Origin: Pseudomonadota bacterium | GTDB lineage: Bacteria; Pseudomonadota; Gammaproteobacteria; Burkholderiales; Casimicrobiaceae | Reading direction: 5' to 3' | DNA: 64,000 bases | Assembly (NCBI GenBank): GCA_009786025.1 | Contig: WQUA01000005.1 | Location: 1 to 64,000 of the forward strand | Part shown: in pieces, positions 22,523-32,598 of the stretch | Layout: each line of letters opens with the position of its first letter | Numbering within the stretch: the stretch's first letter is position 1 | Translations under genes and position numbers: made by a program | The notes under the pieces: generated by a model | Seen by the model: the letters and a program-made list of their open reading frames with translations, nothing else | Told to the model about the DNA's origin: nothing | Databases searched by the model: none

Positions 22523-23137
22523 ATGATTGTTTTCCCTTCGCCTTTTTTTTCGTTTTTGGGGCGTGCGATGTTGATGGTCGTGGTGTTGATGTTGGCGCTG
22601 AGCACGACAGCCCAGAATCTTTACCGCTACGTTGATGCCGACGGCCGTGTCGTCTATTCCGACAAACCGCCGCCGCCTTCCGCCAAGGAAACACAGGTCA
22701 AGCGCGCGGGCGGTAATGTCGTTGAGACCGACAAAATTTCTGCGAGCACGCGACAAGCGATGGAGCGCTTTCCGGTAACACTGTATGCGTTCTCGTGCGG
22801 AGCGTTGTGCGAAGACGCCGAGGCGTTGCTGCAAAAACGCGGCATCCCCTACTCTTATGTCAATACGCAGAACGAGGACGGCGCTGGCAAGCTGAAGAAA
22901 CTGACTGGCGAACTTCAGGTGCCGGTGTTGCAGGTGGGCACTGAATTTCGCAAAGGGTTCAACGAGGCTTCCTGGCAGCAGTTGCTCGATCGCGGTGGCT
23001 ACGCCAAAGACGCCGGTGTAAAAACGCCGACGAAGCACACGGCAACGCCATCGCCTTCATCAACGCCAACGGCGGGGCAGCAGGGCTCTGATGCTGACGA
23101 GGCGCCGCCGGCTGCTCCTGATGAGCCGAAAGCCTGA
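22523..23137 (+). CDS. DUF4124/glutaredoxin-like domain secreted protein
   Basis: NLYRYVDADGRVVYSDKPPP (DUF4124) followed by PVTLYAFSCGALCEDAEALLQKRGIPY. Confidence 0.85.
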   Translation: MIVFPSPFFSFLGRAMLMVVVLMLALSTTAQNLYRYVDADGRVVYSDKPPPPSAKETQVKRAGGNVVETDKISASTRQAMERFPVTLYAFSCGALCEDAEALLQKRGIPYSYVNTQNEDGAGKLKKLTGELQVPVLQVGTEFRKGFNEASWQQLLDRGGYAKDAGVKTPTKHTATPSPSSTPTAGQQGSDADEAPPAAPDEPKA

Positions 23138-23337
23138 GGACGGGATCAAATCTTGTTGGGGTGGGTTCCGAACCTGCCTACGTGTTTTACGTGAAGGCGC
23201 GGGGAAGAGCAAACGCTCTCTCCTGTATCACTCTTTCGCAAGCGGGAAGAGAAGCGGTTTTCTTCGTGGTTTCGCGTGAGAATTTCTTTGTGTTCTTTGT
23301 GGCTGAAAAACGCTTGTAAAACGAGAACAAAACAAAC

Positions 23338-24216
23338 ATGAAAATCGCCGCCTGGAACGTTAATTCGCTAAATGTGCGCTTGCCGCGCTTGTTGGCCTGG
23401 TTGAAAAAGCAGACGCCAGACATTGTGTGTTTGCAGGAAACTAAATGTGAAGATACCCGTTTTCCGCGCGACGTTTTGCTTGAAGCCGGTTACCGGAGCT
23501 GCTTTTACGGGCAGAAAACGTATAACGGCGTTGCGATTCTGGCGCGGCAGGAAATGCCGATCACCGAGGTCTGTTGCGGGATCGAGGATTACGACGATCC
23601 GCAGGCGCGGGTGATCGCGGCGACGGTGGCGGGGATCAGAGTGGTTTGCGTTTATGTGCCGAATGGGCAGGTGGTGGGCAGCGAGAAATTCGAATACAAA
23701 ATGCACTGGTGCCGCCGTTTGCGGCGTTATTTGCAGGAAGCATTGGCGCAATATCCGATGCTTGTTGTTGCCGGTGATTTCAATATCGCGCCGGAGGATC
23801 GCGATGTTCACGATCCAGAAGCGTGGCACGGCCAAATTTTGTGCTCCGATGACGAGCGCGCTGCATTCCGGTCGTTTCTTGCGCTGGGGCTTGTTGACAG
23901 CTTTCGCTTGTTTGAACAGCCGCCGAATATGTTCAGTTGGTGGGATTACCGGCAACTGGGGTTCATCAAAAACCGGGGCTTGCGTATCGACCATCTGTTG
24001 ATTTCCGAAGTGCTGCAGCCGCAGTGTGTTGCCGGAACGATCGACCGCGAAGAACGCAGGGGAGAAAAGCCGTCGGATCACGCGCCGGTGATAGTGGAGC
24101 TGCGATCAGAGATCAGAGGTCAGAAGAATTTAACCGCAAAGAATACAAAAAAGTCAGCTTTATTGCGAGGAACGATAGTGACGAAGCAATCCAGAGAAAT
24201 CCCGCCCTCACCCTAA
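23338..24216 (+). CDS. xth: Exodeoxyribonuclease III
   Basis: MKIAAWNVNSLNVRLPRL, QETK, SDHAPVIVEL; C-terminal tail is repeat-derived. Confidence 0.95.
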   Translation: MKIAAWNVNSLNVRLPRLLAWLKKQTPDIVCLQETKCEDTRFPRDVLLEAGYRSCFYGQKTYNGVAILARQEMPITEVCCGIEDYDDPQARVIAATVAGIRVVCVYVPNGQVVGSEKFEYKMHWCRRLRRYLQEALAQYPMLVVAGDFNIAPEDRDVHDPEAWHGQILCSDDERAAFRSFLALGLVDSFRLFEQPPNMFSWWDYRQLGFIKNRGLRIDHLLISEVLQPQCVAGTIDREERRGEKPSDHAPVIVELRSEIRGQKNLTAKNTKKSALLRGTIVTKQSREIPPSP

Positions 24217-24244
24217 CCCTCCTCCCTTGAAGGGGAGGGCGTGG

Positions 24245-25408
24245 CTACGCTTCGCGTCCTCGCGCCTTCGCGAGAGAAGGTTTTTCTGATCCCTGATCCT
24301 TTGCCTCTGATCCCTGCTCTTCGTCTTCTTCAGTCAGCCATTCGCGCCAGATCGCCACCAGCAGCGCCATCACCACCGGGCCGACGAACAAGCCGACCAG
24401 CCCCATTGTTTGAACGCCGCCGACCAATCCGAACAGGGTTGGCAAGAACGGCAGCTTGACCGGGCCGCCGACCAGTTTCGGGCGGATGGTTTTATCGACA
24501 ACGAACAGCTCGACCGCGCCCCAGGCGAACAGTCCCAGTCCGTGCCAGGGATAACCACTTCCGACCAGATAGATCGACACCAGCGACATTGCGGTAGGCG
24601 CGCCGCCCGGAACCATCGCCATGAAGCCAGTGATGACGCCGAGCGCCAGTGGCGACGGCGCGCCGACAATCCAGTAAGCGATTCCAAGCACGACACCTTC
24701 GCCGATAGCGATGATCGTCATGCCGGTGACAGTGGAACTGACCATCGTCGGCGCCACCCGCGAAACACGATGCCAGCGTTTCGGCAAAATACGTTCGCCG
24801 ACTTTGTCGAGTTGTTGCGCGAGCGTGCGCCCGTCCTTATAAACGAAGAAAAGCGTGATTAACATGAACACCAACGCCAGCAGAACCGAGAATAATTGAC
24901 CGCCGAATGTGATTGCGATTCGGGAGATGTTGGCGAGTTGTCCCAGACCAATCAACTGCGACAGATCGCTGATGGCGTGCGGATGGTTCAGCGTTTCGTT
25001 CCACCATTCCGTCAGGAAAGAACCGACGCCCGGTAATTGCGTCACCCAGGCAGGCGCCTCGGCGCCGTAACGGTTAACGGAAAGCAGCCAGGTAATCCAT
25101 TGCTGAACTTCGCGGGCGGTGTAGAGCACCACGACGATCAGCGGCACGATAATCAACAGAAGCACAAGAAAGGTAGCGATGCCGGCTGATAGCCAGGTTT
25201 TTCCGTGGCAGCGTAAGGCCAGTTTCTCGTATAAAGGCCAGGATGCAAAAGCAATAATCAGCGCCGCCAGAATCGGCACCAGAAAGCCGTGAAAGAAATA
25301 CACGCCGACCGCCAGGACAAACAGAATCAGCCAGCGGGCAACCGGATGGGCGGCGATAGGGGCGTTGATGGGCATGGTCGGCGTGAGTAATCGGTGAAGC
25401 ACCATCAT
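24245..25408 (-). CDS. AI-2E family (PerM/UPF0118) transporter
   Basis: Multi-TM protein with typical fold; repeat-derived C-tail EQGSEAKDQGSEK. Confidence 0.9.
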   Translation of the reverse strand: MMVLHRLLTPTMPINAPIAAHPVARWLILFVLAVGVYFFHGFLVPILAALIIAFASWPLYEKLALRCHGKTWLSAGIATFLVLLLIIVPLIVVVLYTAREVQQWITWLLSVNRYGAEAPAWVTQLPGVGSFLTEWWNETLNHPHAISDLSQLIGLGQLANISRIAITFGGQLFSVLLALVFMLITLFFVYKDGRTLAQQLDKVGERILPKRWHRVSRVAPTMVSSTVTGMTIIAIGEGVVLGIAYWIVGAPSPLALGVITGFMAMVPGGAPTAMSLVSIYLVGSGYPWHGLGLFAWGAVELFVVDKTIRPKLVGGPVKLPFLPTLFGLVGGVQTMGLVGLFVGPVVMALLVAIWREWLTEEDEEQGSEAKDQGSEKPSLAKARGREA

Positions 25409-25530
25409 AGCAAGTTTGCGGTTCTGCCGACAGGAATGGGGCGTCAGGGATCAGAAATCAGGGGCCAGAGGTCAGATACGTACCGTCATTTCTACGAAAG
25501 CGAAGGGTTGGGGCATTTTCGCGCACACAA

Positions 25531-25562
25531 AAAAATTGCCGGTGCAAGGCCGGCAATTTTTA
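25531..25562. terminator. Bidirectional rho-independent terminator
   Basis: aaaaattgccgg-tgcaag-gccggcaattttt. Confidence 0.8.
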
Positions 25563-25615
25563 TACGATTTAAGAGAGTTGGCGAATTTTGGTCAGCGCAA
25601 ACTTCGTCGGAGTTA

Positions 25616-26245
25616 TCAAAGGTCTCTTGCTGCCTCTCTAGCTCTTTCTCTTCTCAGCCTTTCCTGGTCGATGCCGGCGAATGTTCCGGAAACCAGACGG
25701 ACAGCCGCTGCCTCGATACCGGCGCCGCGCTCTTCTATTTGCACGAAATCGTTGCCGAGCTTCCAGGTCGCCATATGGTTTTCGATATTGTCGCCGAACC
25801 GGTTTTGAACAGTTTCCATTTTTTCATTCGCTTGCGAACCGTATTTTTCAACCAGCGCATCGCGGACATCCCGGTACCAGTTGGAATGGAAAATAACAGA
25901 CACATAGCTCAGTTTGTCGCTCTCGAATTTGGCGATATAGACCTGAACCGCCGCCGGGCCGTACCTCATCTGGTTCCGGTATTCGCGCTGGCAATCCAGA
26001 GTTCTTCTGATGTCTATAATGTCCTTCGGGTCGTTGTTCCTGACGCTCAAACATTTTTTTTCGGCCTCGGTATCAACATAAAGATTGCAAGTTCCCCCTT
26101 CGCATTTGAAGTCCGGGAATTTCTTGAGGAGAGCCTCCTGCGAAGCTCCGAAAGGAATGCCCTTGAACTCGACCCCGGCGGCACCGGCAAACAGCGACCA
26201 AGCGAACAGTGTCGCGCTTAAGAGCGCAAACAGAGTTTTTTTCAT
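25616..26245 (-). CDS. Secreted protein of unknown function
   Basis: Signal peptide MKKTLFALLSATLFAWSLFAGAAG; GIPFGASQEALLKKFP. Confidence 0.7.
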   Translation of the reverse strand: MKKTLFALLSATLFAWSLFAGAAGVEFKGIPFGASQEALLKKFPDFKCEGGTCNLYVDTEAEKKCLSVRNNDPKDIIDIRRTLDCQREYRNQMRYGPAAVQVYIAKFESDKLSYVSVIFHSNWYRDVRDALVEKYGSQANEKMETVQNRFGDNIENHMATWKLGNDFVQIEERGAGIEAAAVRLVSGTFAGIDQERLRRERAREAARDL

Positions 26246-26979
26246 AATGATTCCTTGGTTAAATAAAAATCCCCAGTTCCACATCTGTATCCCACTCTTC
26301 CGATCATCGGAACGGCGTTAGCGCCACTCCCGATCCATTCAAATATCGACTTCCCGAGCGGGTTGTCGCTCTGCGCATACAAATCATCCGGCACTACAAA
26401 CAGGCACTCCACCGGCTTTTCTCCGCCGTCAACAGGGGCAAACACACGGCCCACAACCGGGTTCCGTGTTTTCGGCCGGTTGATGACTTTGGTATCGCTG
26501 CTAAAAAGCCGAGTTCCCATGTTGCAATCTATTACTTTAACAGTTAACCGATTTTTTGGCTTGGCTTTAAGCTGTCGTAAACCATCCGCCGAAAGGGGGA
26601 GACGTTTGCCCGCCAAAGCATTCCATTGTTTTTTTTCACCATCGGAGGGCAGCCACGGGCAGTTTGATAGGGTGCGCAAGCCCGATCCCGTCGATGGGTA
26701 TGTAACAGGCTGAACGCAAATCGGGGCGGGTGACGGAGATGCAGCGCAGCGATCAGCAGCGATCCTGCCCCGCGGTTTTCTTGGCATGCGCTTGATTTTT
26801 CCTGCGGTATCGTCCCTAACCCCCATTGTCTTGCCCGTTTTTTGCTCTACGACATTGTTTTCGAGTTGACTGATGTATGACGGAGACACTTCTGCATTTT
26901 TGGTGAAAACATCAATACCGCCTTTTCGAGCAATCGCCGAAAGCGGGTAGTCAAGTCGAATTTTTTCCGATGTTTTCAT
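26242..26979 (-). CDS. HTH-domain protein with uncharacterised C-terminal region
   Basis: MKTSEKIRLDYPLSAIARKGGIDVFTKNAEVSPSYISQLENN; exact start inferred. Confidence 0.5.
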   Translation of the reverse strand: MKTSEKIRLDYPLSAIARKGGIDVFTKNAEVSPSYISQLENNVVEQKTGKTMGVRDDTAGKIKRMPRKPRGRIAADRCAASPSPAPICVQPVTYPSTGSGLRTLSNCPWLPSDGEKKQWNALAGKRLPLSADGLRQLKAKPKNRLTVKVIDCNMGTRLFSSDTKVINRPKTRNPVVGRVFAPVDGGEKPVECLFVVPDDLYAQSDNPLGKSIFEWIGSGANAVPMIGRVGYRCGTGDFYLTKESL

Positions 26980-27310
26980 TATAACATTCTGCGTCAATCC
27001 GCTAACCCATGAAATGCAGGGAACACTTGGCTCCGAATTCTTGAATCGGCAATCCGATAACATGAATCTTCGCTTTTACCTCGTTCAAAAACAGCAGCAA
27101 GGAGCGCCCGTACCGATATGGGCGACGTGATGACGCGGCCGCGCGCAAGCCAAACGGCATATTGCGTTTTCTCGGCGGGCGTATCAAGCGGCATAGTTGA
27201 GACACGTGTTCAGATAAGGGCTTACTGTAACGCATTTTGGAAATAATCGTCACCAAAATTCGGGGTTGCCGTCGGGGCAGACTGAAAGAGTGTCTCGTGT
27301 ATGGTCAAAA

Positions 27311-27340
27311 CAAAACAAGGAGCCGCGGCTCCTTGTTTTC
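27311..27340. terminator. Rho-independent terminator
   Basis: aaaacaaggagccgcggctccttgtttt, downstream of purC. Confidence 0.85.
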
Positions 27341-27360
27341 AAGGCGTTAACAATTCCGGT

Positions 27361-28083
27361 TTAAAGCGGCACACCGATTCGCATGGCCACTTCACGGTAA
27401 TGCTCGATAACTTCGCCGAGATCGCGGCGAAAACGGTCTTTATCCATTTTTTCGCCGGTCTTGATATCCCATAAACGGCAGCCGTCGGGGGTGAATTCGT
27501 CGCCCAGAAGCAGTGGTCCTTCGGGATCGTCAACGGCGCGGCCAAATTCGAGCTTGTAATCGACGAGATCAATGCCGGCGTTGGCGAACAGCGGCTGTAG
27601 TATCTTATTGACGCGACGGGTCAGAATACGCATCCGCTGAACGTCGTCTTCGCTGGCCCAGCCCAGCACGCGGATATGATCGTCATTGACCATCGGGTCG
27701 TGCAACGCGTCGCTTTTGTAGAAATATTCGAAAATCGGTTCCGGCAGGCGAACGCCTTCCTCGATACCGAGGCGCTTGCTCATCGAGCCGGCGCAGACAT
27801 TGCGGACAACACATTCGACCGGCAGCATTTTCATCGCGCGCACCAGCGATTCGCGCTCGTTCAGCAGCTTGCCGAAATGGGTTTTGATACCGGCTTCTTC
27901 GAGCTTACCCATGATAAAGGCGTTGATTTTGTTATTGGTTTCGCCCTTCTTGGTGAGCTGCGCGAGTTTGGCGCCGTCGAAGGCGGAAACGTCATCGCGG
28001 TAGTGCATGATGACCCAGTTCGGATCGTCGGTGGCGTAAACGGTCTTGGCTTTGCCGCGATAAAGCTCTTCGCCTTTCATCAT
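27361..28083 (-). CDS. purC: Phosphoribosylaminoimidazole-succinocarboxamide synthase
   Basis: ELYRGKAKTVY, VLVECVVRN-like motif, VDYKLEFGR. Confidence 0.96.
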   Translation of the reverse strand: MMKGEELYRGKAKTVYATDDPNWVIMHYRDDVSAFDGAKLAQLTKKGETNNKINAFIMGKLEEAGIKTHFGKLLNERESLVRAMKMLPVECVVRNVCAGSMSKRLGIEEGVRLPEPIFEYFYKSDALHDPMVNDDHIRVLGWASEDDVQRMRILTRRVNKILQPLFANAGIDLVDYKLEFGRAVDDPEGPLLLGDEFTPDGCRLWDIKTGEKMDKDRFRRDLGEVIEHYREVAMRIGVPL

Positions 28084-28255
28084 GATGTCTGCCCTTTTTG
28101 TAAATCGGAAAGAATAATTTTAACCGCAAAGAACACAAAGAGCGCAAAAAAGATTGGAAACATCCCTGCCATCAGGCCGGCCAAAAACCATGGGACGCTA
28201 CGCTAAACGTATGAAAAGCCAAGAGTTCTTTGCATTCTTTGCGGTTAAATAGTGC

Positions 28256-29023
28256 TTACATGCTGCGCCAGTCAAACCCTTCGTCCTGATCGGCGACACC
28301 GATCCAGTCGGGCGCACAATCCAGAGCCTGCGCCAGCGCGGCGCGCGCCTTATCGGGGTGGTTGTTGTGCCGTGATAAATGCGCTGCGATGACGTGTTTC
28401 AGGAACGAACGGTCAATTGCTGCCAGCAGCGCAGCGGCGGCTTCGTTGTGTAAATGGCCGAAGCGGCCGCTGATCCGTTGTTTGAGAGGGTACGGGTAGG
28501 AGGGGTTGTTGTACAACAGGTCGAGGTCGTGGTTGCATTCGAGCACCAGTGCATCGCAACCGCTGATCTGCGCTTCGATATGGGGAGTTGATGCGCCGAT
28601 GTCAGTGAGCGAGACCAAGCGATGAGCGCCGTCGCTGACGATGAATTGCACCGGCTCGCGCGCATCGTGCGGCACGGGCAACGCTTGCACTTGCAGATCG
28701 CCGAGAACGAGCGTGGCGTGGCTGTCGAAGGTGCGCAGACGTTCGAGTTTGTCGAGCTTGCCGCTCAGTGCTGCGTGGGTGCCGTAACTCATCCATACCG
28801 GGATTTGAAATTTTCCGGCGAATGCAACAACGCCATTGACGTGATCGGTATGCTCGTGAGTAATAAAGATCGCATCAATCGTCTCGGGTTCGACGTTGAG
28901 ACGTTGCAAGCGGCGCACGGTATCGCGCAGACCGAATCCGCAGTCGATCATCAGGCGGGTATTGCCCGCTTCGACGAGCAGGGCATTGCCGCTGCTGCCG
29001 GAGCCTAGCGAAGCGAAACGCAT
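28256..29023 (-). CDS. MBL-fold metallo-hydrolase (YycJ-like)
   Basis: FASLGSGSSGNALLVEAG, THEHTDHVNGV. Confidence 0.93.
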   Translation of the reverse strand: MRFASLGSGSSGNALLVEAGNTRLMIDCGFGLRDTVRRLQRLNVEPETIDAIFITHEHTDHVNGVVAFAGKFQIPVWMSYGTHAALSGKLDKLERLRTFDSHATLVLGDLQVQALPVPHDAREPVQFIVSDGAHRLVSLTDIGASTPHIEAQISGCDALVLECNHDLDLLYNNPSYPYPLKQRISGRFGHLHNEAAAALLAAIDRSFLKHVIAAHLSRHNNHPDKARAALAQALDCAPDWIGVADQDEGFDWRSM

Positions 29024-29120
29024 GACGCTGTTTCTTGAGGACGGAACATTGAGTCGATCATTCCCGTGAACTCACCCCCTCTTCCGCCCGGCGAAAGAGG
29101 GGAAGATAATACGTGCGCCG

Positions 29121-30245
29121 CTATTTCAGTTGCCCCTGTAGAACGTTCAGAATTTGTTCGGCGTCGCTCGACTGTACTGCGGCGCCGGTTTCGCCGGCGA
29201 TAGTCACGATACTTTGTTCATTGCTGACGGCGACATGGACTTGATAATTTTGAGGGCGAACTTCGTCTTTGCGCCAGAACGCCAATTTGGACAACCAGCC
29301 GCCGGAATCGGCTTTGGCGACATCGGTATCGGGGTCGGCATAGCGGACGTAGTAAACGCCTTGTGAGCGGTCGCGGTCGGTCACGGTGAAGCCGGTACGG
29401 TCGAGCGCCAGGCCGACGCGTCGCCAGGCGCGGTCGAAATCATCGACCAGCATCAACTTCGTCTCGCCGCCTTCTTTGATCAGATTGGCGCGTGGTTGGC
29501 CATCGGTATTTTGCACGATGGCGGTTTTGGCCTGCTCTTCGGTCGCGCCGAAACGAACCATAATGCGCATTAACATTTCCGCTTCCAGCTCGGGGTTGGG
29601 CGGCAACACCGCCCAAGCAAACGCGGCCGGTGTCGCGTTGTCGATCTTGGTGGTTGGCACCTGTTCCATGCCGCGGTGTGATAAATAAATTTCGACCGTA
29701 TCCGGTTCCCGACCTTTTTCAATGCGAGTACGGAATTTGTCGCGTTTGTACGTCGAGAAGAAAATATCGAGATATTTACCGACGGTGCTGCTCAAAAAGC
29801 CTTGCGGCATCTCCGCGCGGTTTTCAGCCCAGTCGGTTTCCATGATACCGATCATCGGTTTTTCTTCGGCAAGAACGAAACCGGTGTCGATCCAGAATTT
29901 CCGCAGGGTTTCCCAAGCGTTGGTCGGCGAAGTCTTGACGACTAACCAGCGTTCACTGCCGGCGCGCTCGAGGTGAGCGAGCGGAACGCTCGGCAGGACG
30001 GCTCTTTCGCGGGCTTCAGCGCGCGTGTTGCGGTTGGCGAGATCGGACGCCGAAGCGACGGTATAGCGATCATCGTATTGCGGCGACGAAAGGTCCGGCG
30101 GAATTTCCAGCGGCGGCGTCGAGCGTGTCGATTTGTAATCAATACGCTTGCCGGACAAAAGGTCTTGTGTGGAACTGCAACCGGCCAGCGCCCACAACAC
30201 AACCGCGACGGCGGCCACAACACGCATTTTTGAACAACGAATCAT
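29121..30245 (-). CDS. bamC: Outer membrane protein assembly factor BamC
   Basis: Lipobox ALAGC, DYKSTRSTPPLEIPPDL; next to dapA. Confidence 0.93.
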   Translation of the reverse strand: MIRCSKMRVVAAVAVVLWALAGCSSTQDLLSGKRIDYKSTRSTPPLEIPPDLSSPQYDDRYTVASASDLANRNTRAEARERAVLPSVPLAHLERAGSERWLVVKTSPTNAWETLRKFWIDTGFVLAEEKPMIGIMETDWAENRAEMPQGFLSSTVGKYLDIFFSTYKRDKFRTRIEKGREPDTVEIYLSHRGMEQVPTTKIDNATPAAFAWAVLPPNPELEAEMLMRIMVRFGATEEQAKTAIVQNTDGQPRANLIKEGGETKLMLVDDFDRAWRRVGLALDRTGFTVTDRDRSQGVYYVRYADPDTDVAKADSGGWLSKLAFWRKDEVRPQNYQVHVAVSNEQSIVTIAGETGAAVQSSDAEQILNVLQGQLK

Positions 30246-30269
30246 CCTGTCAACTTTCGAGAATGGAAA

Positions 30270-31160
30270 TTAAGCAAAGCAACCTGCCGCACGCAATGCT
30301 TGCCGCAGCGGTTCATGAAAAGGCTCGGACAACGGCGCCAGTGGCAACCGGATACCGGCGGAAATCAAACCCATCTCCGCCATCGCCCACTTGACCGGCA
30401 CCGGATTACCTTCGACAAACAGTTTGCGGTGCAACGGCAACAATGAGTCGTTGACGGCGCGCGCTTTAGCGATGTCGCCGCGCGCAGCGGCCGCGCACAT
30501 CGCGGCGATCTGTTGGGGCGCGACGCACGCGGTCACCGAAATCACGCCGTGTCCGCCCAGCAACAGAAACGCCAGACTGGTGATGTCGTCGCCGCTGTAA
30601 AGCACGAAATCTTTTTTCCCGGCTTCGTTCAACGCCTTGATGAGTTCGGTCGCGCGGCCGATGTCGCCGGTCGCGTCTTTCAAACCGATGATGCCCGGCA
30701 CTTGCGACAAGCGCAGCACCGTCTCGTTCGCCAGATCGGCAACGGTGCGCCCGGGCACATTGTAAAGCACCAGCGGCAGATCGACCGTTTCGGCAATCGT
30801 TTTGAAATGACGGTACAAACCTTCCTGCGACGGCTTGTTGTAGTAAGGAACGACGGACAGGCAGCTGTTGGCGCCGACTTTCTTGGCGTAGGCGGTCAAT
30901 TCAATCGCTTCAGAAGTCGAGTTACTGCCGGTGCCGGCCATCACAGGAACGCGGCCGGCGACATGATCGACCGTCGCCTTGATCAGCGCGTGGTGCTCCT
31001 CGAAGTCGATCGTCGGCGATTCGCCGGTAGTGCCGACGATAACGATTCCCGCCGCGTCATGGGCGATGTACCAGTCGATCAATTTTCTTAGTGCCGCAAA
31101 GTCCAACGCGCCGTCAGGCGTCATCGGAGTGACAATCGGCACCAGACATCCGGTCAGCAT
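30270..31160 (-). CDS. dapA: 4-hydroxy-tetrahydrodipicolinate synthase
   Basis: GTTGESPT, YNVPGRT motifs; SD gaggaag precedes ATG at 31160. Confidence 0.96.
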   Translation of the reverse strand: MLTGCLVPIVTPMTPDGALDFAALRKLIDWYIAHDAAGIVIVGTTGESPTIDFEEHHALIKATVDHVAGRVPVMAGTGSNSTSEAIELTAYAKKVGANSCLSVVPYYNKPSQEGLYRHFKTIAETVDLPLVLYNVPGRTVADLANETVLRLSQVPGIIGLKDATGDIGRATELIKALNEAGKKDFVLYSGDDITSLAFLLLGGHGVISVTACVAPQQIAAMCAAAARGDIAKARAVNDSLLPLHRKLFVEGNPVPVKWAMAEMGLISAGIRLPLAPLSEPFHEPLRQALRAAGCFA

Positions 31161-31572
31161 AGCGCTTCCTCGTAAGGGCAACTTGTTCATTTTACCTGAA
31201 TCTGTATCAGAGGTCAGAAATCAGGGGTCAGAACTACGTCATTCTTCGCCGCCTCCGCGTGAGCGCTTTCCTTCTGGCCTTTGACCTCTGACGTCTGATC
31301 CCTGTTGTGTTATGTTAACGGTTGTTCGGAGGGGGCGTGCGTTATTCTTTTTCTTCAAATTCAGCCAATATTGATACGACATTCGATTCCGGCGCGACAA
31401 TGCTCGACTGGCGGGGGCGCGATGTCGTGCTGGCGTTAATGATCGGCGGGGTGCTGGGGGTGGCGCTGTTTTCTCTGTTGTTGCCGCTGGGCGGCAGCAA
31501 CGACGGCGTAAAAAAGGGCGGCGCGACGATATTCACCGGATTTTTTATATCTACATGTTGGCAGAAAAGCAT

Positions 31573-32598
31573 ATGCAATTGAACGAAGACCGTGTCGCGG
31601 TGATCATTCCCTGTTACAAGGTGACTCGTCACATTTTGGGAGTGCTGGAAGCTATTGATAACCGTGTCTGGCGCATTTATGCGGTCGATGATGCATGCCC
31701 TGAAAAGAGCGGAGCACTTATTGAAACGCGATGCCGCGATCCGCGAGTTAAAGTGCTTTATCACGAACGTAACAGAGGTGTTGGCGGTGCAGTTATGAGT
31801 GGTTATCGTGCCGCGATTGCCGATGGCGCGACGGTACTCGTCAAGATCGATGGGAATGGCCAAATGTCGCCGACGTTGTTGCCTGATTTCGTGATGCCGA
31901 TTCTGACGGGCATCGCAGATTATACGAAAGGCAATCGCTTTTACGATCTTGCCAAAATCAAGCAAATGCCGCGAGGGCGGATTTTTGGTAACGCGGTACT
32001 GTCGTTGCTTGCGAAACTGTCGACCGGTTACTGGGACTTGTTTGACCCGACCAATGGATATACGGCCATCCATGCGGAAGTTGCGTGTCGCCTTCCATGG
32101 GAACGGATCAGTGAACGCTATTTTTTTGAGAGCGATATGTTGTTCCGGTTGGGAACATTCCGTGCGGTGGTCGTTGATGTTCCAATGGACGCTTGCTACG
32201 GAAATGAGATAAGCAGCCTCAGAATCAAGGACATATTCTGGGAATTTTCCTGGAAGCTGGCGCGTAATTTTTTCAAGCGTATTTTTTATAATTACTTTTT
32301 GCGTGATGTGTCGCTGGCTTCTTTGGAGTTACTGCTCGGGACAATTCTTGTTGTGTTCGGTGGTATTTACGGTGCCTGCCATTGGGCGCAATCAGCGGCG
32401 CTGGGGGTTACGACGCCCGCAGGCACGGTTATCGTAGCGGCGGTGTCGCTACTGGTTGGGCTACAATTGTTGTTAGCGTTTTTAGGTTACGACATCGCCA
32501 ATGTTCCGCGACGCCCATTGCATCGCTTTTTTATGGCAGGTGCAGCATGGCGATACGATAAATCAGGGAAAAAGCCAAGTGATAATGAGGGTATCTAA
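31573..32598 (+). CDS. Family 2 glycosyltransferase (dolichol/polyprenyl-phosphate type) with C-terminal TM helices
   Basis: VAVIIPCYKVTRHI...YAVDDACPE...RNRGVGGAVMSGYRAA; C-terminal hydrophobic segments. Confidence 0.9.
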   Translation: MQLNEDRVAVIIPCYKVTRHILGVLEAIDNRVWRIYAVDDACPEKSGALIETRCRDPRVKVLYHERNRGVGGAVMSGYRAAIADGATVLVKIDGNGQMSPTLLPDFVMPILTGIADYTKGNRFYDLAKIKQMPRGRIFGNAVLSLLAKLSTGYWDLFDPTNGYTAIHAEVACRLPWERISERYFFESDMLFRLGTFRAVVVDVPMDACYGNEISSLRIKDIFWEFSWKLARNFFKRIFYNYFLRDVSLASLELLLGTILVVFGGIYGACHWAQSAALGVTTPAGTVIVAAVSLLVGLQLLLAFLGYDIANVPRRPLHRFFMAGAAWRYDKSGKKPSDNEGI

